64,000 nucleotides of DNA from Ruminococcus turbiniformis (GTDB lineage Bacteria; Bacillota; Clostridia; Lachnospirales; Lachnospiraceae): contig NZ_JAJEQX010000024.1 in the NCBI RefSeq assembly GCF_020687545.1, positions 1 through 64,000 of the forward strand, in the 5' to 3' direction. The translations under genes and the position numbers were made by a program. Of this stretch, positions 8,013-15,996 are shown one piece after another; the first letter of the stretch is position 1; each line of letters opens with the position of its first letter. The notes beneath the pieces were generated by a model that had not been told where the DNA came from, searched no databases, and saw only the letters and a list, made by a program, of their open reading frames with translations.

Positions 8013-9995
8013 ATGAAGCGAAAAATACTTGCAGGTTTGCTGACGCTTTGCATGGCGGCGGGAATGGCCGTACCGGCAGCCGCAGCCACTACGCCTGCTG
8101 AACAGGAGCAGGGCGCGGAGGGACCGCAATACACACACGTAGACCACGTTTTGAATGAGGATACGCCTAGTACCAACATGGATATACTGGTTATGCCCGG
8201 CGAGAGTTTCACCGCACAGCCCAACATTGACATTCACAAGGGCAATTGCGCGTGTATCACGGCGGACTATCAGTATTGGAAGTATGTAACTACGGTTCAA
8301 TTCATGAATGCAGACCTGTATTTGGGATATGTTAATATTCCTAATTACAGTGCTCATGAACCGAGGTATGTAAGTGATGGCTATTTAACAACCAGCACGC
8401 CGGATTTGTCAAAGCTGGAACCCATAACAAAATATTATGACAATGCGATAAAGATTGCCTATGAAAACAAGTTATTAGAGATCGACCCATCAGCCTATGG
8501 GGAAGAAGAATATAGTAATTTACAGTCCGCTTTGGAAGCGGCATGCGAACTTCCGGGGCATACTTTCAATGCAGGATATGTTAACAATACTGGTTTACCC
8601 ATGCTTTTAAGAGCTTGTTATGCCGGCGGTAAAAAACCCGAAGGCGAGGAAGTGGGCACAGAAGGCTGCGGACACGTCGGTCATGGGGCTGTACGATCGA
8701 TGTATGGCGGAGGTTTCTCTCAGTTCTATGTTACCTTTTATGAGCCTTATTACAATATAAACTATGAAGGCGTGGAAAACTATTTTACCGAGGAAGAATT
8801 GGCGGATTTGCCTGACCGCTATTATACCCAGCGGGAAGAGCAGCAGATTGTTCTGCCAAATCCTGTTCGGCCCGGCTATCATTTTAAAAACTGGAGAGAA
8901 TCAGGGTATGATATAATTATTGGTTATGGTGAAACAATAACGGTAAAAGACGGTAAAACCTTTATAACCTTTGATTTTGAAAACGGTTTAAAAAACGGGG
9001 CAGGGGACAAAAACTTGGCGCCAATCTTTACAAGTGGCTGTACGGTTACTTTCAATCCCAACGGCGGAGCATTGAAGGACGGGGAAAAAGCTATCCGTGA
9101 AATTGACCTCAAGAGCGTGGAAAACGGACAGTTTTTCGACATCGGAGGGGTTATCCCCGTGCGTGAGGGTTACACCTTTGCAGGCTGGTCTTTCTCGCCG
9201 TCTGGCGAACGTAACAGCATAATTGCAAACACCGCAAATTCTGACTGGTTTGCCGATTGGGAAAGCTATTACCGCAGCTTACAATACGGTGAAAACCCCG
9301 CTTCCACCAGTATCTATGACATACAGCTTTATGCTGTGTGGGAGAAAAATGTTACCGAACTGACCAACTCCGACACCAACGTTTCCATCTCCCTGACCGA
9401 CGGTGTGCCGGAGGACGCGACCCTTTCCGCTGATACTATCGCGCAGGAAAGCGTACTGGAAAGCCGTCCGGAGCTGAAAGAGGAGCTGCCGGGCCTGCTG
9501 TCCATTTACGACATCAGCGTCCGCCAGAATGGGGAAACCCTTGAAATCAAGGACAATCCCATGACGGTGAAAATCCCGCTGAACGACCACCTGAAAGGCT
9601 ACAAATACTATCAGGCGGTGTATCTGGGCGACCCATTGGAACGCTTTGACGCGGTGGTGGAAGGAGACTTCCTCGTGTTTGAAACCGACCATTTGAGCCA
9701 GTACGCAATCCTTGGTTCTAACCCCACCGACCCAACTGACCCCACTACTCCAACAGATCCCACCGATCCGGCTGGGCCGACTGACCCGACCACCCCGACA
9801 GACCCCGCTGACCCGGCTGACCCAACCGACCCAGCCAAACCCGAACAGCAGGGCAAGCCTTCTGGGCAAACAGAAAGCCCACAGACCGGGGACAGCAGCG
9901 ATATGGCGCTGTGGATCAGCCTGATGCTGGCCTCCTGCGGCGGCGTGCTGGGAATGCTGTTCTACAAACGGAAAAAAACAGCGGCCGGGAAATAA
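8013..9995 (+). CDS. Sortase-anchored surface protein with InlB-type repeats
   Basis: 660 aa. Residues 1-25 are a signal peptide (basic start, hydrophobic core, cut near AAA). An N-terminal region of about 250 residues is of unknown fold. Two Listeria-Bacteroides/InlB-type repeats follow (PGYHFKNW, then FNPNGGAL with GYTFAGWSF). Next is a domain (SISLTDGVPE to LSQYAILGS) shared with the protein at 10154, then Thr-Asp-Pro repeats as a wall spacer, the sorting motif SPQTGD, a hydrophobic helix and a basic tail. SPxTG motifs are known targets of clostridial class B sortases, and a broken one lies at 12121. The ribosome binding site is AAGGAGG. The ligand is unknown; an adhesin role is inferred. 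Confidence 0.85.
   Translation: MKRKILAGLLTLCMAAGMAVPAAAATTPAEQEQGAEGPQYTHVDHVLNEDTPSTNMDILVMPGESFTAQPNIDIHKGNCACITADYQYWKYVTTVQFMNADLYLGYVNIPNYSAHEPRYVSDGYLTTSTPDLSKLEPITKYYDNAIKIAYENKLLEIDPSAYGEEEYSNLQSALEAACELPGHTFNAGYVNNTGLPMLLRACYAGGKKPEGEEVGTEGCGHVGHGAVRSMYGGGFSQFYVTFYEPYYNINYEGVENYFTEEELADLPDRYYTQREEQQIVLPNPVRPGYHFKNWRESGYDIIIGYGETITVKDGKTFITFDFENGLKNGAGDKNLAPIFTSGCTVTFNPNGGALKDGEKAIREIDLKSVENGQFFDIGGVIPVREGYTFAGWSFSPSGERNSIIANTANSDWFADWESYYRSLQYGENPASTSIYDIQLYAVWEKNVTELTNSDTNVSISLTDGVPEDATLSADTIAQESVLESRPELKEELPGLLSIYDISVRQNGETLEIKDNPMTVKIPLNDHLKGYKYYQAVYLGDPLERFDAVVEGDFLVFETDHLSQYAILGSNPTDPTDPTTPTDPTDPAGPTDPTTPTDPADPADPTDPAKPEQQGKPSGQTESPQTGDSSDMALWISLMLASCGGVLGMLFYKRKKTAAGK
9381..9721 (+). 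repeat. Duplicated module, copy 1 (in surface protein 1)
   Basis: 341 bp encoding the domain before the Pro-rich spacer. It aligns without length change to 11438-11778 in the next gene, with most differences at third codon positions. It is a direct repeat, so recombination between the copies could delete or fuse the two surface-protein genes. Confidence 0.8.
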
Positions 9996-10153
9996 GGCTT
10001 AAAGAAGGTTATTCGTTCCGCCCTGGCTGCCTGAACCGGCGCGCCGGGGAACGGATGGCATAGAAATACAGAAAAAAAGGCGGTGATACCCCAAAGAGAA
10101 TTATCAAACCGTTTATTCACATGAATGTTATCTTGAAAGGAGAAAAATCAGTT

Positions 10154-12013
10154 ATGAAACTAAAGCGCAAACTTCTTGCAGGACTGCTGACGCTTTGTAT
10201 GGCTGTTGGAATGGCTGTGCCGGCGTTTGCGGCGAACGGCCCCTCGTCCGGGGACATGAGCGCTGCATGGGTGCAGCTGTATGATAGCAGTGTAGAAGAA
10301 CCCGATGGCTATGTACTTTATAGCAACGGCGGCGAGGCTGACACGGTGGAGGGCGCTGTCTATGACAAGGCTACCAACACCATCACCCTGACAAACTACA
10401 ACCACCCGGAAATGACCCTTGCCACCAACGAGATGGGCGACGATTTGAAGCTTCATCTGGTGGGTGACAATCATATCGCCGAACTGATTGTATGGGGCTT
10501 CGGCTGGGGCGGCAATCTGGAAATTACCGGAGACGGCTCCCTGACCATCAATGAAAACAAAACGTCTCAGACTGCGGCGATCCGCTTTATGGCCGAGGGA
10601 ACACAGGGTCTGCTCAAGGTCGGCTCAAACGCTTCTGTGACAGCGTATAAGAGCGCAGGTGAAAACACTTATTCTGCGGCCTTTGTATCGACAACATCCT
10701 CAACCCTTCCCTTCACAGGTAATCTGGAAACAGAGCTTGCCCTGACCGCCAATTCCGGCATCGAGGGGGAGACCACCGAATGGGAAAATGTCATATATGA
10801 AAGTAATTATGTTGCTCAAGACTGGAAGGTTCTCACCAAGGGCGAGGACGGAAAGAAATACGGCGTTAGTTACGGAACAATCTACACCGGCAGCGATTTA
10901 ACAAACGGCAAGCCTGTGGGCTATATCCACGAGCTGGTGAAGGTGGAAGGACTTCCTAGCCAAAAAGAATATCTTGCCGTTCAAATTGCTACCGTTGACG
11001 GACTTGAAAAGGACGCTCTGCCTGAGGGATATACCGACTCAGGGGAAACCATCAGCGCCAAAATAGGCGATATCAGCTCTATGACAGTGCTGATCAAGGA
11101 CGGGCAGAGATTTTATTGGGGAGCAGACCCGAATCAATCCCAGTGGTTGGTCTATCAGACCGCCGTTGATGACGTAACTGCGGAGGATTGGGGTCAGACA
11201 ATCCTGACAAAAATTGTAGTGCCTGTGGCTGGAGAAGGCGTCAGCGGTGCGACCGAAGAAGATATTCCGGCAGGCTATACCACCAACGTGGTAAAGACCG
11301 GCATGTATAGCTACTACTGCACCAATGATGTGATCAAAGTATCCCCGTCCGGGACTTCTACCGATCCGGGCACTGATCCTGGAACAAAACCTGGTGAGGA
11401 TACTGGCGTCAAAGATCTGACTGCTTCCGAAACCGGCGTTTCCATCTCCCTGACCGACGGCGTGCCAGAGGGTGCGGAGCTTTATGCCGACACCATTGCG
11501 CAGGAAAGCGTGCTGGGAAGCCGTCCGGAACTGAAAGAGGAACTGCCGGGCCTGCTGTCCATTTACGAGATCAGCGTTAGAAAAGACGGTAAAGCTCTGG
11601 AAATCAAGGATAACCCCATGACGGTCAAAATCCCGATGAACGACCACCTGAAGGGCTACAAATACTACCAGGCGGTATATCTGGGTGACCCGCTGGAACG
11701 CTTTGATGCAGTGGTGGAAGGTGACTTCCTGGTGTTTGAGACTACCCATCTGAGCCAGTATGCTATCCTTGGCTCCAACACACCGTTTGAAACCAGCGAA
11801 AAGCCCACCGACCCCACTACTCCTACAGACCCTACAGACCCGACTGACCCAGCCAAGCCCGAACAGCCTGACAAGCCTTCTGAGAAAACAGAAAGCCCCC
11901 AGACCGGAGACAGCAGCAATATGATGCTGTGGATTGGTCTAATGTTGGCCTCCTGCGGCGGTGTTATAGGTATGGCGGTTTACAGCAAAAGAAAAAAACT
12001 GCATGCTAAATAA
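10154..12013 (+). CDS. Sortase-anchored surface protein, paralogue of the preceding gene
   Basis: 619 aa from the ATG at 10154 (AAAGGAG 11 nt before it); an upstream in-frame ATG at 10121 has no ribosome binding site. The signal peptide is nearly the same as in the gene at 8013 (LLAGLLTLCMAVGMAVPAFA). The N-terminal half differs: a beta-rich region (VEGAVYDKATNTITLTNYNH, SLTINENK) resembling carbohydrate- or ligand-binding beta-helix modules of gut surface proteins. The C-terminal module, TDP spacer and SPQTGD sorting signal match the first protein. The pair looks like a tandem duplication in which only the binding half diverged. A terminator and a sortase gene follow. Confidence 0.85.
   Translation: MKLKRKLLAGLLTLCMAVGMAVPAFAANGPSSGDMSAAWVQLYDSSVEEPDGYVLYSNGGEADTVEGAVYDKATNTITLTNYNHPEMTLATNEMGDDLKLHLVGDNHIAELIVWGFGWGGNLEITGDGSLTINENKTSQTAAIRFMAEGTQGLLKVGSNASVTAYKSAGENTYSAAFVSTTSSTLPFTGNLETELALTANSGIEGETTEWENVIYESNYVAQDWKVLTKGEDGKKYGVSYGTIYTGSDLTNGKPVGYIHELVKVEGLPSQKEYLAVQIATVDGLEKDALPEGYTDSGETISAKIGDISSMTVLIKDGQRFYWGADPNQSQWLVYQTAVDDVTAEDWGQTILTKIVVPVAGEGVSGATEEDIPAGYTTNVVKTGMYSYYCTNDVIKVSPSGTSTDPGTDPGTKPGEDTGVKDLTASETGVSISLTDGVPEGAELYADTIAQESVLGSRPELKEELPGLLSIYEISVRKDGKALEIKDNPMTVKIPMNDHLKGYKYYQAVYLGDPLERFDAVVEGDFLVFETTHLSQYAILGSNTPFETSEKPTDPTTPTDPTDPTDPAKPEQPDKPSEKTESPQTGDSSNMMLWIGLMLASCGGVIGMAVYSKRKKLHAK
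11438..11778 (+). repeat. Duplicated module, copy 2 (in surface protein 2)
   Basis: Counterpart of 9381-9721. It encodes the same stretch from SISLTDGVPE to LSQYAILGS. Confidence 0.8.
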
Positions 12014-12054
12014 CAGATGATTGAGATTTCATCTCATTGACAACATCAGTTACA

Positions 12055-12090
12055 GGCGGTGACGGCTTAAAAACCGCCACCGTCTTTTTT
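12055..12090 (+). terminator. Terminator after the second surface-protein gene
   Basis: GGCGGT (12055-12060) pairs with ACCGCC (12073-12078), or alternatively GACGG (12061-12065) with CCGTC (12080-12084). Six T residues follow (12085-12090). Confidence 0.6.
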
Positions 12091-12120
12091 GTGCTAATTT
12101 AAGCGATGGAACTATTAACA

Positions 12121-12552
12121 ATGAAAAAAATTATAATTGTGGCGGTATGCCTGATAATTGCGGCTTTATCTATTTATAAAATTTCAGGGTATTTGCTGGA
12201 AATGCTGGAAAGCCAAAATTTGAACGATTCACTTACGAAGGAAGCAGTAATGAAACTTCCACAGGACGCTGAAAGCAACCAGTCGGAACAAGAATCTGTA
12301 CAGGAAACTGCGCCGATCATAGTAGATTTTGAGGTTTTACAGACAGAAAACAAGGACATCATCGCATGGCTGCACTGCCCCGATACCAAGATAAACTATC
12401 CGGTGGCGCAGAGCGAGGATAACAGCTACTACCTTCGTCGCCTGCTGGACGGCTCTTGGAACACGGCAGGGACCATTTTTATGGACTACCGCAACAGCGC
12501 AGATTTTTCAGACCGGCATACTGTGATTTACGGACATAATATGAAGAATGAT
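12121..12552 (+). pseudogene. Class B sortase, truncated after the catalytic His
   Basis: An N-terminal membrane anchor (MKKIIIVAVCLIIAALSIYK) is followed by the start of a sortase B catalytic domain: DIIAWLHCPDTKINYPVAQS, then GTIFMDYRN and TVIYGHNMKND with the catalytic His. At about 12553 the sequence changes to an opposite-strand DUF6262 gene, so the catalytic Cys and Arg are missing (an intact enzyme would be about 230-250 aa). It lies right after two SPQTG substrates and would have been their dedicated transpeptidase. Those substrates now need a sortase encoded elsewhere. The start at 12121 is uncertain; 12106 is also possible. Confidence 0.75.
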
Positions 12553-12827
12553 ACAACGATTTCGTTGTCCATCGCCATATCGAGAATGTTCTTTCGGGGA
12601 TCAGTCATTCCGACCTGCTGTTCAAGTGCCTTGTCCAGTGTGCTTCGTACAATGGGGTTCTTGTAAAAAAATCCTCTCGACAATCCTGTCTTAGCAATCA
12701 GCTTCGGAATCGTTATTTTTTCTCCCTCATCCAGCATTTTAAAGATTGTCTTTTTAGCAAGTTCAATCTTGTCCGCACTGCTCTTTCGGTTACAGGCGAC
12801 CATCTTTTCGTATTTGCTCATATTCAT
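12553..12827 (-). pseudogene. DUF6262-type transposon protein, C-terminally truncated
   Basis: MSKYEKMVACNRKSSADKIE, then ITIPKLIAKTGLSRGFFYKN and NILDMAMDNEI match the N-terminal HTH-containing part of the accessory proteins that accompany Tn554-type tyrosine recombinases (TnpC-like). The coding sequence is cut at about 12555 where sortase DNA begins. Its start overlaps the recombinase end by about 30 bp, the normal order in such transposons. The start may be 12827 or 12821. Confidence 0.6.
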
Positions 12828-13989
12828 CCTCCCATCCGTCTAAGTTGTTTAATATTATCGCCGAGAGCTTCTGCCGTGCCTTTCGGGTTTCATCGGCAAG
12901 TAGTTGATTGCTCATCTTGCGATAGTATTTTACATTCCGGACACTGCTGTGTCCCAGCAACTTGGCGATAGTCCAATCATCCAGATGCATTTCTGTCAGC
13001 TTTACGCCGTAATAATGCCGGTAGATATGTGTGCTGAATCCGAAGAGCTCACCGTTGTCATCCCTTAAGTCCTTGTCGTAAATCATCGCCGTGACTCGAT
13101 ATTGCACTTTGGTATATGGCATAGCGTGTGCTGTATCTTTATCATCCACGAAGATGTAAGGGGTATCCCCGTATTTTTCTTTGGTATAATCAATTGCCAT
13201 TTGGATTAAAGCTGCAAGCTCTGCACTGATTGGTTTTTCATAAGGCTTTGTTTTCATTTGCCGGATTCGGATAATGATTTCACCGTTTTTTTCCGACAGG
13301 CAGTCGGGAGCGAGCGTCAGTGTATCAGAGATTCGTGTGCCGAGCATTTGATGGATAATCATCAGCCTTGCAGTCTGCTCATCCAGCTTGACAATCTCCC
13401 GGTTGAGGCGCTTGAGTTCTTCGTCCGAATAAGTTTTGAAGGCTGCTTTCGGCGTCTGCGGAATATCTCTTGTAAGAAACAGCCCGATTAAATTCGGATA
13501 ATCACACATCTGACCGATGCTTTCCAGCAGGCAGCGCAGGCGGTTTAGGTCTGCATGGAAATGTTTGGTTTCCGTTGCCTCTGTTTTGAGGTAGGTAAGA
13601 TATTCTTCAACCACCTTGCGGCTGATGTCCTTGCAGGACTGGATGTCTGGCTGCCGTTCTTCAAGATACCGTGACAACCTCCGCACTGCTGTCAGTTCTT
13701 TTATCACGCAGGCGATGGCTTCGCTTTGCAGGTTGAGGTAGATGCCTTTTTTCACTTCCTGCCGGATACCGTCCTGCGATATCTTTGTGAAGTTTAAGGT
13801 TCGGACTCTCTTGATCGGATTGGCTCTGAACTCGATGCCGAGCTTATCAAGCTCCCAGATATCCTTTTCTTCTTCCTGGCGGTTATCCGTTGAGAGGAAT
13901 TTCAACATGCGTTCAAGGTAGGATATTTCCCGAGCCTTTACCATTAAGGTGTTTCCGTTGATGGCGGTCTGTCTTTTATATAAAGGCAT
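12790..13989 (-). pseudogene. Tn554-like tyrosine recombinase (TnpB type), N-terminally truncated
   Basis: 399 residues with a complete catalytic domain: Arg in QMLGTRISDTL, H-x-x-R in HIYRHYYG, LGHSS and the nucleophile in NVKYYRK. A core-binding domain precedes it (about 90-190). TnpB-type proteins are usually over 600 aa, so the N-terminal third is probably missing, cut near 13985 by transglycosylase DNA. The remaining part might still fold. With the DUF6262 fragment it represents a fragment of a Tn554-type transposon. Confidence 0.65.
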
Positions 13990-14224
13990 ATATCCCTTAT
14001 ATTTGGATGCTGTTGTAGCTGTGGAGGATCATCGCTTTGAACAGCATTGGGGGATTGACCTGATTGCAATAGGACGAGCTGCATGGAATAATCTGATTTC
14101 ATGGAGCTTGAGAGAGGGTGGAAGTACAATCACCCAGCAGCTTGCCAAAAATATGTATTTCACGCAGGAAAAGAGCTTCATCCGAAAAATTGCAGAGATG
14201 TTCATGGCGTTCCGTTTGGAAAAT
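13990..14224 (+). pseudogene. Class A penicillin-binding protein, glycosyltransferase (GT51) fragment
   Basis: About 78 residues with two signature motifs of the peptidoglycan glycosyltransferase domain: VAVEDHRFEQHWGID with the catalytic Glu, and EGGSTITQQLAKNMYF. Both flanks are unrelated, so it is an internal fragment without promoter or transpeptidase domain. It is evidence of recombination, not a working gene. Confidence 0.7.
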
Positions 14225-14352
14225 GCTGTCTCTTGGTCATACGATGGCCTATGTTATTCTAATGGAGAGAATTGATATGATCGTAATGATCGCAGGGATT
14301 GGGAAAAAGGTTACCATTGAGGGCAAAATAATGCAAAACGGTATGAGTCAAA

Positions 14353-14396
14353 GAGTGGAAACGGTTGAAAGTAATCTTCGTTTTCACTCTTTTTTT
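14353..14396 (+). terminator. Terminator-like hairpin
   Basis: GAGTGGAAACG (14353-14363) pairs with CGTTTTCACTC (14379-14389), followed by seven T residues. It lies 30 bp from the end of the opposite-strand PucR gene, so it separates that gene from the plus-strand fragments. Confidence 0.7.
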
Positions 14397-14426
14397 GTCC
14401 TTCTTTGGTCAGCTGTTTGTTCCAGA

Positions 14427-15941
14427 TTATGGGTTTTCTATCAGCCAAATGGCCAAAAGAATATTTTCTATCTGGGATATAGATAAATTATCCAGAGAAC
14501 AGCTCATAATATTCTCAATTTTTTTTATTCGGTAAATAAGCGTATTTCGATGCATATATAGGAGTTCCCCGGCCTTTTTGGAATTGGATCCGCATATAAG
14601 ATAGGTTTTTAATAACCGGACATAATCTGTATGATTCAGGATATCAAATTGGAGGAGATTTCTGACGGAGGATGGGATAAACTGATTTATGTTGATATTC
14701 TCCGACAGAGCATTTCTTAAATGGACAGCATAGTAATCCTCATATGAAAAGACAGATGTTTCCTGACTTGCTTTCCTTGCGTATTCTGTAGCCAGCAGTG
14801 CCTGGTTGTATCCATCGTAAATGTTCGAAAGGTCCTGCTGGAGAAAACTGACGCCACAAATGGCGTCGAGTTTTCTAGCGCAGACTGCCAGTGCTTCCAT
14901 ATCGATTTTGCGGGATAAAAGCACAACATGATGAAAGTATATAAATATAATATCACGAGGCATATTTTTAGCGAGCCTTGCGAGGGCATGCTCTGCCTGC
15001 CCCTTTTGTGGTTCTTGAATTCTGGGAAAGCTGAAACAACACACATAGTAAGAAGCGTTTTGCGTCCATCCTATCCTGGATAAATGATATTTTAAAGACT
15101 CCCTATTTACTTCCTGCCCTTCTAGCAGAAGGTTCATATAATACTGAATCGCAGTATCATTCCCAGTGGCACTAAAGGTAGAAGTAAAGTATTGTTCCAG
15201 ATAATTTCTAGCCAGCACCATAATCGCATATTCTCCAGATGTAAAGGAGTCGTTTAAAGTTGTGTTAGCAAGTATTGCAAATAAGCTGTCATGGACATAA
15301 ATGTTGAGAAATATTTCATCATTGCCGTAGGGAGAGCCTATAGGTTTATAAATTTCCCGTTCGTGTTTTGTAAAAAAATAGATATCATTTTGAGGAATAT
15401 CAAAGGTTTCCACAGGACTTTCCCGGTGTTTCAGTAAATCTGTCCATTCACTTGGAAGAGGCCGGTCACTGGGAAGCTCTCCCACAATGCTTCTCAGATG
15501 AAAAGACAGATCCAGAACACAAGCGGGATTCTTTAATTTCCCGCCGATGAGTTTTGATAGGCGTTCTAGTTTGGTTTTGGAAACAATAGAAGTCCATATT
15601 TCCTGATTCCACTGTTCAAAAGAGAGAAAAATGGATACAGTCTCCTGAAATAACTCTATCATATCAATGGGATCGTCGATCAAAATGGCATTTCTTACCG
15701 GTTTTTGTTTAACCATCCCGATTAGTATGACAGAACTATCCTGAAACCGTTTTGGATCCCGGTCATATTCTTTCCCGCTCAGGATATAGACAAACTCATG
15801 TGATAAGGCCAGACGGCTGTTATAAAGACAGACCATCTGAAGAGGAAAATCATAAAAATTGCAGTCGGTTAAAAAGAAGGCGTAGCGGTCTGCATATTTT
15901 TTATACAATTGATCATAAAGGATTGGAAGATTTATTTTCAT
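14427..15941 (-). CDS. PucR/CdaR-type transcriptional regulator
   Basis: 504 aa. The C-terminal 60 residues are a PucR-type HTH (LKTYLICGSNSKKAGELLYM, then HRNTLIYRIKKIE). The middle (about 270-400) resembles the GGDEF-like domain of CdaR/PucR proteins, and the N-terminal 250 residues are a divergent sensory region. Such proteins usually activate adjacent catabolic genes when the substrate is present. It is the last gene of a minus-strand cluster (GcvT-like, SDR, oxidoreductase, PucR). A TATAAT lies only about 7 bp before the ATG on the coding strand, so a nearly leaderless transcript is possible. Confidence 0.8.
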   Translation of the reverse strand: MKINLPILYDQLYKKYADRYAFFLTDCNFYDFPLQMVCLYNSRLALSHEFVYILSGKEYDRDPKRFQDSSVILIGMVKQKPVRNAILIDDPIDMIELFQETVSIFLSFEQWNQEIWTSIVSKTKLERLSKLIGGKLKNPACVLDLSFHLRSIVGELPSDRPLPSEWTDLLKHRESPVETFDIPQNDIYFFTKHEREIYKPIGSPYGNDEIFLNIYVHDSLFAILANTTLNDSFTSGEYAIMVLARNYLEQYFTSTFSATGNDTAIQYYMNLLLEGQEVNRESLKYHLSRIGWTQNASYYVCCFSFPRIQEPQKGQAEHALARLAKNMPRDIIFIYFHHVVLLSRKIDMEALAVCARKLDAICGVSFLQQDLSNIYDGYNQALLATEYARKASQETSVFSYEDYYAVHLRNALSENININQFIPSSVRNLLQFDILNHTDYVRLLKTYLICGSNSKKAGELLYMHRNTLIYRIKKIENIMSCSLDNLSISQIENILLAIWLIENP

Positions 15942-15954
15942 AGGATCATTATAT

Positions 15955-15989
15955 CAAAAAAATATCCTGACGCATAGAAGCGTCAGGAT
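15955..15989 (-). terminator. Terminator of the oxidoreductase gene
   Basis: ATCCTGACGC (15964-15973) and GCGTCAGGAT (15980-15989) form a perfect 10-bp stem. On the minus strand a run of seven T (15955-15961) follows. Confidence 0.85.
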
Positions 15990-15996
15990 AAAAAAT

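Noticed and set aside
9720..9845. Possible CRISPR or tandem-repeat array
   Set aside because: The regular pattern is the coding repeat for Thr-Asp-Pro in a wall spacer, in frame and without unique spacers. No CRISPR array or cas gene was seen in the window.
14118..14486. 122-codon frame after the GT51 fragment
   Set aside because: It crosses a terminator, has no start signals and no recognisable domain.
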